Positions 44,561-56,249 of a stretch of 64,000 nt of DNA are shown here, in pieces. The position numbers and the translations under genes are program-made. Below the pieces are notes generated by a model. It saw nothing but the letters and a program-made list of their open reading frames with translations. It was not told the DNA's origin and searched no databases. This stretch comes from Arenicola marina. Taxonomy: Eukaryota; Annelida; Polychaeta; Arenicolidae. The stretch spans positions 19,185,971 through 19,249,970 of the forward strand of contig OZ025257.1 of the NCBI GenBank assembly GCA_964019135.1, read 5' to 3'. Within the stretch, counting starts at the first letter, position 1. The number at the start of each line of letters is the position of its first letter.

Positions 44561-45430
44561 CAGATATCGCCTGCAATGAGCATGCGTCGTGGAAATCAGG
44601 CATTACCCAGTTCATTTAACCATATCAGCCTGGCTATAATTACAAAGTTCCAATTAAGTGCGTTAGCCACAGTTGTCGATAAGACTTTATATCAAAAATT
44701 CAACTTGGATAGAAGTGAATTAATTAAGCTGTCATTGAAAGCGTATCCACATTAATTCACGTGCATATAAGATGCATTATAGGCTGGAGTTTACAACATG
44801 TCTCTGACACCTCTCATGCTATGCTACACCGCACATGATTTTTACCACACAATGCCTATAGTAATGCCATAAATTTACAATTGGTTTACTGTCACCGTCC
44901 TAAATTATCGATGTCATCTTAACACTTGTGAAGGCAAAGACCAACGACCCCTTTTACGATTTTCTTATTGATTATTTCGACCCAAGAGGCTGCCCTCCGC
45001 AGTTGACTGTCCAGCGGTTGTTCCGTTGACCACACTGTCGCAAGGAGGCACCGGTGGACACAGCTGAAATCTTCGTATTCTAGAACCTTTCCACCATAAA
45101 GCAAAAGAAGATAGCGGTTGCGAGTCGCGGAAGTGCCACCCACGTTCTACTGAATCATGTACATCTGCAGATCGCGCCACGGCCAAACGAGGCCCAATTG
45201 CGGTAATCCAGGATCCAGAATGCATCACTCAGAGGGCGACATTCTAGACACCATGGAGATGGTCTTGCGGCTCCAGTCGCCGTGAACCACGGTTGTGTCA
45301 AGATTGTATTGATGCTATCAGTTGTCAGTCCAAGGTCCATATAAGTGACTCCCAATTGTAACTACTGCGTTGGCCTTCGCTCCTTCAACTAAGTGATCCG
45401 TTATAAATTAAGTCATGTCTTTATCTTCTA
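44560..45430. other. unassigned; GC-richer patch at 44.95-45.36 kb
   Basis: Three overlapping minus-strand frames (45155-45355, 44965-45228, 44919-45143) in different phases cover a GC-richer patch in AT-rich surroundings. This might be a frameshifted exon or transposon fragment. I do not recognise any of the products. Confidence 0.3.
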
Positions 45431-45435
45431 AGACA

Positions 45436-46208
45436 ATAGGGCTGTACAGTTCTCGCGGGTTTTGCTTTGGGGACCAACAAAAAACCCTTGCTCTTAGAAC
45501 GAGTGCGCATCACGCTGGTGCCTTGCTGCAACTGCGTGACTCACACTCATTGTGGTCAACGTTTTAGTGTTGGGAACCGGCCGGCTGCGCGGTTTGTGCG
45601 TGAAGAATCGAGTGGGTGTGAAACTATTTTTTGTTTGCTTTGGTCCAGGCATGGCTAACTATAAAATCATAATATAATTAGAGATAAGACATTTATCTCT
45701 CCATAATGCATGTGATCCGTTCGATGAGACTGTTGGAAGAGTTGTATTTTGAGCCAAATCATCGATGCTTACAGTTCTACGACAAACGGAGCACCATTGT
45801 TCTTACCTGCTCAGTCCATATAAGGAGCGTTGTTACGTAACCATAGATACCGCACTTCATGATGATTATTACGTCATACGACATGGAAAACCCCGCGCAG
45901 CACGTTAGATCGCCTGACACTGACAGTCACTCATGAGACAACCGTATTCTGGTTTATCAACTGGCTAACCGTTCATACATTATATAAATCTACTCGGATG
46001 GTTATAATTCGGCTATGCACATAACTTCAGTGGTTATTTGTGCTTCCAAGGACAGCTTTAGGCGATCTTGTGTGTGAGGCGAGTGAAGGCAAACAACCGG
46101 AAGGTAGGCAGCACGTACAGGCCGTTGATGCTAGGCATTGACGTAGAGCATAGGTATTCCTGTCTCGTGGGGTCCCGATAAGATCCCGAAGTGACTGTAC
46201 AGCCCTAT
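45436..46208. mobile_element. 773-bp element with 14-bp terminal inverted repeats
   Basis: ATAGGGCTGTACAG at 45436-45449 is perfectly inverted as CTGTACAGCCCTAT at 46195-46208. The inner part is repeated, inverted, at 9.73-10.37 kb. No transposase frame, so non-autonomous. A target-site duplication is not obvious, which leaves the superfamily open. Confidence 0.5.
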
Positions 46209-46299
46209 GGTGCCAATCATGACCAAGAGTAGATAAAATATTCAGCTGTAAATAAAGCAATTAATTATTAGTGACCTAAATAGGTATACATCTATCAAA

Positions 46300-47000
46300 A
46301 AAAAAAAAGAGAACCACCCCTAGAATGTATTCCCTGTCAGGAACCCCTGACATTAGAGCACATACTGTTGAGGTGCGTTGACTTCCAACAAACCAGGGAT
46401 GCATATTACCAAACAACAGATTTAAGACACCTGTATAATATTGTACCTCATCAAAAGATTTTAGACTATTTATCTGCAATAAATCTAGTCAAATGTTTAT
46501 GAAATCTAGTCAAATGTATAGGAGATCTAGTCAAATGTATAGGAGATCTAGTCAAATGTATAGGAGATCTAGTCAAATGTATAGGAGATCTAGTCAACGT
46601 TTGCTATCAGACAATGCACTTTGTTCTATTTATTAATCTCGAAAGTGTGCTTTTAATTACCAACATCAACATTCATGGTTTTATATTCTGACAACTTATT
46701 GACTATTTTTCCACCATTCTTCACTTTCATGATTTTAGGACATTTTGCTCAATCATAATACTTGATATCCTAAGGGTTTTATTAATCTATTGATCGTTTC
46801 CACATTGACTGCCTTCATGGTTTTATTCATATCTACATGACCCTTTATAATTTATGCAATTGTATTTTCTTCAATATCTCTTGCATTGTTTTTCAGGGTT
46901 TTAGTATTGACTCTTTGAGTTATTTAAATTGAACTGAACCAGTATGGCACGATATAGCCTTACAGGCTGAAAGTGCCGTTAAGCCCCAATCAAATCAACC
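46300..47000 (+). mobile_element. 5'-truncated non-LTR retrotransposon 3' end
   Basis: A coding tail reads EPPLECIPC, QEPLTLEHILLRC, then LRHLYNIVPHQKILDYLSAI and a TGA at 46500-46502. The C-x2-C...LTLEH-x3-x-C arrangement and the following ILDYL-type end are the usual C terminus of LINEs carrying an RNase H-type region (I/Jockey-like groups). The 3' untranslated part ends in a nested hairpin (GGCAC 46946-46950 with GTGCC 46973-46977; inside it AGCCT/AGGCT) and a CAATCAAATCAACC tail, as expected of the RT recognition end. The 5' cut is at an A run near 46300. It sits about 90 bases from the 773-bp element. Confidence 0.85.
46485..46600 (+). repeat. 21-bp tandem repeat, six units, across the LINE stop codon
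   Basis: CTAGTCAAATGTATAGGAGAT repeats (a 21-base unit, here named by its ends CTAGTCAAATG and GGAGAT) start at 46485, 46506, 46527, 46548, 46569 and 46590. The first unit is part of the LINE coding end (NLVKCL), so a piece of the retrotransposon has expanded. Confidence 0.93.
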
Positions 47001-47404
47001 AAGAACTGAGAAAGATTTTCTATATATTCCGTATTATATTTAGACGTCTGATAATATGATTGTCATTCAATAGTACTTGTGCATGTACACTATATTGCAT
47101 AACGCACTTGATCAAATGCGTTGTGCTGAGACTGGCATCGTAATTTACGACGACTTAGACCTTTGATGGACAGACTCAATACTGAGAGAGATCTTACATA
47201 TTTCAGTTGATAACCGTTTAAATGAAACAATAGTTTTATTTGTGATGCATATAAATTAGTACTATTAAATTAAATATAATAAATGCTTAGGATAATATGG
47301 ACAATTGCAAATGAATTGATTAATGTGTAACATGAGCTCAGCAATAAATACTTATAGTTATCTAATACATTTGTAAAAAGTAATATTCGTTCTGCTTGCT
47401 GTAC

Positions 47405-49604
47405 ACCCACAATCCCTGTGTCATCTTGGCTGATATGGACCCCTCTATTAGATCACTTCCTCATCCCAAGGGAAACATTTATGTGGAATTTATATTACAT
47501 CACGCAAGGGGCCAAATGGACCGTGAGGTAATAAGGAAAAGAGGCTGATGGTATGGGGAAGAGGACGAAGGTGGGGTGGGGTGGCTGGGCGGAGCGGGAC
47601 TGTGATGCGCGTTACCACTGTCCTATGCCAGATAAATCTCACTAGGGTGTAAACCTGTACTCATGGTCACTTTCAGAAAGTACACAAGAAAGGCGGAAGG
47701 CAGGGAAGGATTGTAGCAATGGAATGGCTGACGGTATGCGATGGTATTTTAGGCTTGACCCATCTAGCGTGCAAACTCCGGAGTGTGGGAAGAGCGAGTA
47801 AACTCGCCCAGGCCACTTCACCGCCTCCCAAATCATGGTGTATATTTCGCCGCGTTTCTTTGATGTGCCAGCTGGCCGTGCGCTTGTGGAAATTTAATTT
47901 ATTTATTGTCATATTTACTGCTATTGATAATGGGTTAAAACCACAAAACTATTGGCACAGACTGCAACTGTCCTACCCCGCTCTCTCTTTCTCTCACATA
48001 TTTCCCTCTTCCTCTCTATCTCTGTGTCTCAAATGTGTCACGGCTGTATCTTCTCTTTGGCGGGGACGATGTGGCGTCCTTGTGGCCATTGATAACAGAA
48101 CCAACCTCGATGAAAGAGAGGCTTTTCGCACCACCTCTGACCGCAACCGCCATGCATCATGGGAGTCCAGCAGTTGCCGGTCGTCAGGCAGCTAGACTTA
48201 TTGCCACAATAAATACAGCATGCCGGTCACAAGGAAGGCGATGTCATTTCTTATTATTACCTTGACCTCGCCGGGCGTCTGTCATATTTCCTGGCTCCTA
48301 TCCTGAGTGATCACACAGGGACGGCTGTGTAACCCGCTCCGCCTACAGTGGCGGGCAGGTGTTGAATGAAGTCCACCCGAATAGTGACCTGACAAGCGCC
48401 GCCTCACCCCCAAAATACAGAAACGTACTGTACAGTCGGGCGCTATTCTATATTACAGGGTGTCCCCCTTCTAAAGTATACCTTACTTGCCGCCGCATAA
48501 TCAACCACCATATCACACAATGTAGGGTATAAATTGTATTTATTTAACGAAGTTACCGATAAAGACTAGACATATGAACCAGCCACATCAACATGTAACA
48601 AACTGGTGGTGGTGGAGTTGAGATTAAGTCGTTAACAGTTCGAGCAATCATACATACAGTTTAACAACATACACTGACAGAGATGTGATGACATACAACC
48701 TTGAAAATCCAATCGACAATACCGGCCTTGGAAGAACCGGCCTGTTCCAGAAATATTACTTTACACTGCTTTAAATAATTTATTATTATCTTTAGGAATA
48801 ACGTTGGAAGCAACGAATAAGAAGATATGGTAGAGACTAGCGAACTGATTCTTAGACGCAGCCGTAAGATCCAAGACAAAAAACGATATTCAACAACGAA
48901 GGAGATCGCATATAGTACTTCATTGCGAACGTTGTTATACGTTGGACATTATAGTAGGTAGTGTATTGTGTCATTAGATTTTGTAGAGCAACCGTTTTGA
49001 CAGTATTTGGTGGAAATGAAACCATGCAACCAGCGAACGTAAAAAAACGAAGCAACCAACGAACAAATTGATGACTATTACATGACTATAACAATGTTGT
49101 CATCTTGAAATGTGATATTTTGATAAATACATGTCAAATTATCAATCATAGTAACATCCTTTCGTCATTAGATGTATTTGGCTTGCTAAAAGGCCCAAAT
49201 TAATGAGAACAAAAGTCATCATTCAATATCCCTTTCAGACACGTTTTCATTGCTTGCTGAAGCACCAGCGAACGAAATATAACACATGATATTTAATCGT
49301 TCTCCGCTTAGCAAAGCACAACTAACAAGTATCGAGGGTCGTACACTAATGCTCCTGGTACCTCATGTCGCATACGAAGCTCGCCACACGCGGTGGGACC
49401 TTACACCAGTCACGCTGTCTTCCATGGCGGCCTCCTTACCTCTGATGCATGGCTATATCCGTAACAGCCAGGAGCCCGTGGTGTACGGCACCCATGGATA
49501 CGGTAAGGGGCCATAGGACACGTGACCTCTCAGCGTCCCTGGGCTGGAGACGTCGCAATCACGTCACTGATAAAACCTCCCTTCAAGCAATTCCTGGTCA
49601 TTCA
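47405..49604. repeat. 2.2-kb repeat block, inverted to 2.15-2.8 and 4.86-6.45 kb
   Basis: 47405-47975 is the inverse of 2150-2800 and 47975-49604 the inverse of 4859-6450; here they are adjacent, on the left they are 2 kb apart and in the other order. Landmarks: CATCTTGGCTGATATGG, GGCGGGGACGATGTGG, GTGATCACACAGGGACGG, CGGCCTGTTCCAG, GATGCATGGCTATATCCGTA. Frames of 60-158 codons are not conserved between copies. Confidence 0.85.
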
Positions 49605-49609
49605 TCATT

Positions 49610-52580
49610 AACATCTGAGCCGGGAACCATCCTTCACTTTTTCAGCAACGCAACAGGCACAAAATTAAGACTAGAACAACCTTGCGCAGTTATAGATAAT
49701 CGTTATCTCATTTTAATCAAAGAAAAGAATATTTAAGATGGTCCATGAAGAGAATGGATATGTTACTCATTAAACAAGGTCAGATCTACCAATCACAGAA
49801 CGAGCTGTACTGCATTCGCCAAAATAAAGCGCGAGACGCGATAGCTTCGAGTGGTTTATTTTGTGGAATGCACGACAGCGATTTGTTTAAGGTGCTTATA
49901 AAATTATTAAAACTAGGCATTCAATTTGCTCACGAATTGGTCGGTTAATTTTTCATGTTTAGACGCAGGAAATTGACTATTGTATCAATTGCACTGCCCG
50001 ACTCATACGTGAATAATACATTTTGGAAGTCTTGTTTTCTAAATCACCTCACATTATGTCTAACTGAACTCGCCCCCTGAAAAGCGATATGAGGGAGCTA
50101 ACACTTTTGCTTTAAAATAAATTATCCATATATGTCGTGCCCTATGTAATATTTATCCTGCACCATTAAACACGTATGTGACACCTGCTGTAGCAATGAC
50201 ATGACATGACTGTCAGACGGTCCCTCATTTATAGACGGCATGAAAAATATATGCAATCTGTCGAATTGCCATATATTTTGAGCTTTCTGATCTAACCTTC
50301 AAAATCAAATCGACAGTACCCGCCCTAGAGAATCGTCTATCATTTCGGAAGACGTAGCCCCCGCCGTAGCCCTGGGCGCACCGACAGTGGCCCCCTTGGA
50401 GCCTAACATTGACTTATGCATTCCATTGTTTGTCTTGCAATTGGCTAGTTCTGACAACATTTGCTAGCTCGTCTCAGCTCAGCTCGGCTCGGTAGATTGC
50501 ACCGTGACACTTTGCGTAGTCGATGTTAACAACTCTTCATTATCAAGATGATGCACAGTTTTTTCACTCATTATTTAAATAATGCACTGTTAATTAAAAA
50601 CGGCAAGGTCGCTTTTCCGATGTATTCATTCAGATAATGAACACTTCAGACAAAGGCGTGACATCACACAATTTTTTTTAATCAATATAAACTAATCGTC
50701 GCTTCTTATACCAAACAGGTATATCGGACTATTTATATAAAGTTAATGCCAAACTAGAAACTTCTGCATTGAACACCCAGCATTGAAGTAGAACATCGTG
50801 GGGTGGGCTATGACCTATATTTCAGAACAAGAATTCACTACAGAATAGACCTTCTTAACAAACGACAACTATAATGAGTACCGGTACTTTAATTTCGACC
50901 GTCGACTTTCAAGCTTCCGTTGAATTGTTCATAATTGGTCTCATCAACGTCTATCGACATCGGTCGGGGTCTAGCATACAGTCAGTGAGTATTCCACTTG
51001 AGTTTTATTCACTCACTGTCCGCCCCCTTTCGACAGGTGAACCACAGCTCCCTCCTCGCCAATCCCTTTCAAGCTGATCGGTCGAATACTATAAAACGAA
51101 ATTGAAAAACGGAGTTAATTTGCAGACTAATATGTGAGCTGGCTTATCAATAGTTTGCATTGGGCCTGCTACTTGAAAATATTGTTAAAGTGACTGTGAT
51201 CAAAATTCGGGATTAAAATGCAAATCGAACATGGAAGTGCATTAAGCTGTCATTCAAACTGCGTTCAATCGAGTTTAGAGTTCACAGTATAGAGTTGTCC
51301 TTCATAGCTGTCATAGTGTCGCACTTCAAGTATGAATACCAACCAATGTCTACTTCAACGCCATAGATTTAAGCTTGATTGACAGACCCATGTCAATTAT
51401 GCCGACTCGTAAATTCAATTATTAGGGTCCATTGCGCTGAATATCTGTCATTTGTGAATTTAAGGAGCCAATTGTATTTTCTAAATGTGTTAGTAATTGG
51501 TGCTTAGTTAAATTGATAGCGAACTGTATTCACGAATTTTAATGGTTATTACTTGCTCTCGAAACATCATTCGTTGGCGTGACAATTGCCATAGCTTTGC
51601 TCACTGACTTCTACGACTGAGAGCCACCTATAGGGAAACTCAGTAGTGTTCCATAATAGTAGACTTCTTATCACAATGTGTCCTTCTGTCGGTGTATTTA
51701 CAGCTCTTAAGGTAACATGCATACATAATCAAAGTCCATTTCAAGCATATGCTTAGGACTTTCATTTCGCGTAACAGCCCCCATGAGAAGTTTCTGAGTA
51801 AGGAGTAAATTTCAGCGGCACCAAATAATTATCCGCTAAACACTGGTCGAAATGTGTTAGGCAAGTCTTTAATAAGTAAATTATCTACCCTAAAAGGCAA
51901 CTGATAAATTATTGAAACGCTAACACTTCATTTACACTTTAAATTACAATACATTTATGAGTTTAACAATCCGCGCCGCTCTAAAGATTCCTTGCCACAC
52001 GCCCGGTAGAGGGAGCTCAGGATGCGTTCTACTAGTCAGGCTGGTGCTCAACCTGCAACTGACTGTTTCCGCTTTCACTGACTGGTTCCCGTCCATATGC
52101 ACAGTCGCCCCCGTAAACGGAACGCCACCTACCGGCATCGTAAACTATGAGCGTCTCCGTTTAACAACATGGCTGGTCGTCTGCTAGCTTGACACAGTGA
52201 CAGTTTTTGAACTGGCTGCACCAGTGCACTGCCACCCGTGTTGGTGTGGTCAGTGGGACTCATTTTTACGGTCTCTGGCTTTCACCGTGTCAGACACACA
52301 CACACACAGTCACTGCGTCGTGTCAGGGACAGTTGATCCTGGCAATTTTACTTTTAGTTGTGACTGACAATGACAGTAACACTGACACAGTGATAGTCCC
52401 ATGTGACGTTTTCTAATTCTAGGGATTCTTTGAATTCGGCAACTTGAGGCTAACAGTTACACAGTGACAGTGTGATTACGAGTTATATGCATTATATGAA
52501 TTATATGCACGAGTTTGTGACTGTCACCTAATTGTAGGCTAGCCTAGCTACATGACTACATTTTTCAGGCTGACCAGGGT
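49610..52580. other. no gene recognised
   Basis: AT-rich DNA with frames of 60-76 codons lacking motifs. Around 52.19-52.48 kb CAGTGACA/TGACAGT words are frequent and there is a short (CA)n at 52291-52306. CAGCTCAGCTCGGCTCGG near 50475 is a short repeat. Confidence 0.35.
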
Positions 52581-52599
52581 TGGATCCAGGGATGTTGGA

Positions 52600-52622
52600 G
52601 GGGGAGGGGGGGGGGGGAGGTG
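52600..52622 (+). repeat. G-run
   Basis: GGAGGGGGAGGGG followed by a long G run. Confidence 0.8.
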
Positions 52623-52629
52623 AAATCAT

Positions 52630-55600
52630 CTACTTTGCAGTACATTTGCAAATTGCATGCGAAGCCGAAGGGCTGCATGGCGGTTCACTTGAAATGTTAT
52701 GCCCTGGCAGCAATTGAATCGTAAAAATGAGGCGGACACAAAAAATGGTGGGTTTATCATGTTCATATCTAAGATGGCATCTAATTTGCAACTGAAAAAG
52801 GACAAAAAAGGGTGGGGTGGAAGCAAACGTACCCCACGACCCGAGGTCTCTTTGATCTCTCTGGACCAGCCACTACTCACTCTCATAGTAGGTCTCCCGA
52901 GACTTCTACTCACCATAACAATATTTTTAGTAAGAAAATGGTGAAAATATTAACACTAATTTTGTTCGCAAAACCCAAGGCTAAAAAGGATTTAAAAAAA
53001 TGTAGATGTTTTTTTCTAATTTCGTACCGCTGCTAAAGATAAATGAATAACATTGGGATAATTATTATGCATATAGTTCTAAGAGTGACACAAAAATAGA
53101 GCTATTGGCAATTGATATGCCAAAAACCATTTCCATGAACAATTGTCAATTATCAATAGACTGATTACACAATCGGTGAAAGGCTGGTAAAAAGACTATA
53201 TAGCTAGTTTGTTTAGAATATTCCAAGAAAGTAGTTACTTATTATACAGCCTTTTGGTAGAAGTTTGCTCCAATTTATATGAATAAAGTCATCAATGCAA
53301 ATTTAATTAAAGTCACCATCACTGGTACTTGCACAATCACAAAGATTAACAAACGTTCCATGAAAGATATTTTACAAGAAAAGTAAAATGATCACAGAAT
53401 TTGTTTTCCCAATAAACTAAGTTTGACTGAAAATCACCCTTTTTTGCATAACATTAGTATCAATCAGTTTAAGCTAGAGGGAGTTTATTTTAATATATAT
53501 ATTTATAGTATTCATTAGGCCTAATTTGCGATGCATAGGTATTAATAAATTATATTAAGAATGTATATGTATATACATAAAATCCATAATTACATACTTC
53601 TATACTGCATGTCATTTATTCACTTGTTATCTGTTATCCTAGTCCTATAAGAGAAATTAAAAGTGTTTGCCAAAAATATATCCACAGAATAAAACTGCTC
53701 AAGTGTTACCATTAGGGTATAATTGTTTATTTTGTACCCCTTTTTTTATTTCGGTTCCCATTGGGAGATACCAATGGAAATTGCATTCATATCAATATAT
53801 AAAGTGGCAGTTAATGGATACTGACCACTAATGATTTTCACAGACAGTTATAGCATGGTTGGAGTAGCTGTCACATCCAGCTAAGCCAATTACCATGGTT
53901 TTATTTCTTATTACTCAATCTAATTTTCTTCCAGCATATCATGTAAGCTGCAGAGGTGCTATAATTACATTCAGGGTTTGGTCTGAGCTTTGGTCAAACT
54001 ACTGCTAACCACATATCTTAAAAGTGATTTTGATTATCCAGCAATGTAAAAATATGGCTATATTGTCAATTGCTTCATAAACTTGCACACTAGCATGACA
54101 TTATCTTACCAGCTTAATTTACCACATAAACGTGTTTCTTCAAAACATTAAATTGCATAATGTGATCATCCTTATAATTTCAATGTTTCATATATATATA
54201 TTTGATCTGGCTTTGCAACAAGATTACCATCATTATCTACATAATATATTGATTGTTTAATTACCAATTGTTTGAAACAAAAACACAACAATACTGTTAA
54301 AATTTTGTCAAAGTGACTATAAAAATATTTTACATATATCTGGTAATCAGGGCGACACACCCATGTAGGTAAATGGTCCTTACATTCAGGTCTTGTTCTA
54401 CTGTATCTACGTGACTCAATTTTCTTTGGTTACAAATGTTATACAATAAATATCAAGGGAATGGGTCTAGTGCAAAGTAGTGTCATGGAACCAACTGATG
54501 TGAGATATCTATTCTCCCCGAAAATACAGACCTTTCATTTTTCTCTTACTTTCAAGGTTTCATCGTTTTAGACTAAGTTAGTCTTGGTTCTAGTTGAATA
54601 TTATCTTGATGGTTTAAGAATGGGGCATTATGATAATGTAACCATAGGGTAAATACAGTTATGAATTTTATATTGTGAACATATGAAGTATATCACGCAA
54701 TGTGCTATTGACCATTTGTAGTTTTTGCATGCCAGTTTTGTTTTATTAATAATCATAGGAGCGTACTCAGTATTTCATCACTTAATTATCACTTCAATCT
54801 GTGTTGTTATTTGAATTAAACATACAAGCCTACGTTTTCCTTTGCTTTGACATGCAGTTTATATATAGCTACCAGTAGTTTTCATTACCATTCCGAATAG
54901 TAAGTTATGCATTATGAATCCACTTATATTAGCGATTATTAAAGATGAGATGCACTAGAAATCTGCAACAGTTCCCATATTCTTTCTAGATATATCCAGG
55001 CAATTCAGACAATCAGTACTTTAATTAATCTAGAAATAGTAGAACTCTTTCGATCCAAAAATAGTTGCGCTCGCCCTTTAGGTTTTATCTATATGACATA
55101 TTAACTAGTACGGGGTGACAGAGAGTGAACTATTTCCTGGGTCCGCTTAACACCGTGTTGTTGGTTCGCACAAACTGCGTTCCCAGATTTGTCCGGTCAA
55201 CGCCCGCCGTGCCGCCTGGCGGTCGAGAGTGCGACAGTATTCAGTCATTAGTAGACAACATATATCTAACGCATCCCCTAGCAGAGAATGTGACGAACTC
55301 ATTCGGGACAAAGCAAAATTATATTCATCATATATATAAAAGGTATTGTTACCGAGTGGTTAAGCAGTACTAATAAGTCCGTCAAGCCTGATACCTATTC
55401 AATAAAAACAGCTATCGAAGAAGTTAACATCATACTATGTATATATGTTGTATTCTGGGCCTAAAGCCAACATTACGAAAAAAAAAGTTTACTTCACAAT
55501 ATTGGAATGTAAACCGATCATTTTGTATAACGCGAACTAACATGAAAAAAAACGGGTTCTTTTACCCCCTACAAGTCACATGTGTCTTATATCTTCCATG

Positions 55601-55770
55601 AATATCAAGATATCGTATCTAGTGATTAATCCGCCATGTCTCTGCATACGTGTGAAGCATCTGGGGCAGTCCATATCCATCTAAAATGTCCAAAGCGGTT
55701 TCCACCTTCCATTAATGGCTGGAAAAAAGAAACGTCATAGGAATGTTCTGATTACATTCTCCATTTTGGA
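52630..55770. other. AT-rich stretch, no gene recognised
   Basis: More than 3 kb of mostly low-GC DNA with no exon, repeat partner or RNA gene that I can support. A string at 55341 (TTACCGAGTGGTTAAGCAG) resembles a tRNA box A but lacks the rest of a tRNA. Confidence 0.4.
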
Positions 55771-55789
55771 AATCATCAGATAGCGAAGG

Positions 55790-56050
55790 TCACACCTACT
55801 GTGATGTAGTCTCTACGTAATGCTGGCAAGAGAGATACCACATTTCTCTGTATAAGCCTGATTTGAAATTAGGTGCACCCAAGGCGGCTGATTTGAAATT
55901 AGGTGCACCGAAGGCGGCTGATTTTAAATTAGGTGCACCGAAGGCGATTATCCATCACTGTTCCGTGGCGCAGGAGGAGGCGGATGGGACGGGGATGAGG
56001 AGACAGCCAGGGGGAGGGGAGGAAGCAGATAGTGGACGATGACAATCAAC
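55790..56050 (-). repeat. R2 dispersed repeat copy with 30-bp triplication
   Basis: Inverted R2 copy: CTACTGTGATGTAGTCTC, AAATTAGGTGCACC, GATTATCCATCACTG, then a purine-rich body. Within it, a 30-base unit (CTGATTTGAAATTAGG to AAGGCGG) is present three times, 55859-55948. Confidence 0.8.
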
Positions 56051-56249
56051 AGGCAATTAAGGAAAGAAGATCGTTTCGTGAATGACGAAGTACATTGTGA
56101 ATCAGCCACTGCCCGACCGGCATGAGCCGCCGCGGTACATATACAGTCCAAATTCATTAATTTTACCACGTATTGACCCCATTACAAACGCGCATTGCAA
56201 CAAGAAGTATGCTTGGCCCGGTGGAGGGGGTGGGGGGGGAGGAGTTGGT

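Noticed and set aside
47719..48195. 158-codon plus-strand frame as a gene
   Set aside because: It crosses the junction of two dispersed repeats and is not conserved in their inverted copies.
55337..55375. tRNA-Ser-like box A string
   Set aside because: GAGTGGTTAAGC is present but no box B, anticodon arm or acceptor stem follows.
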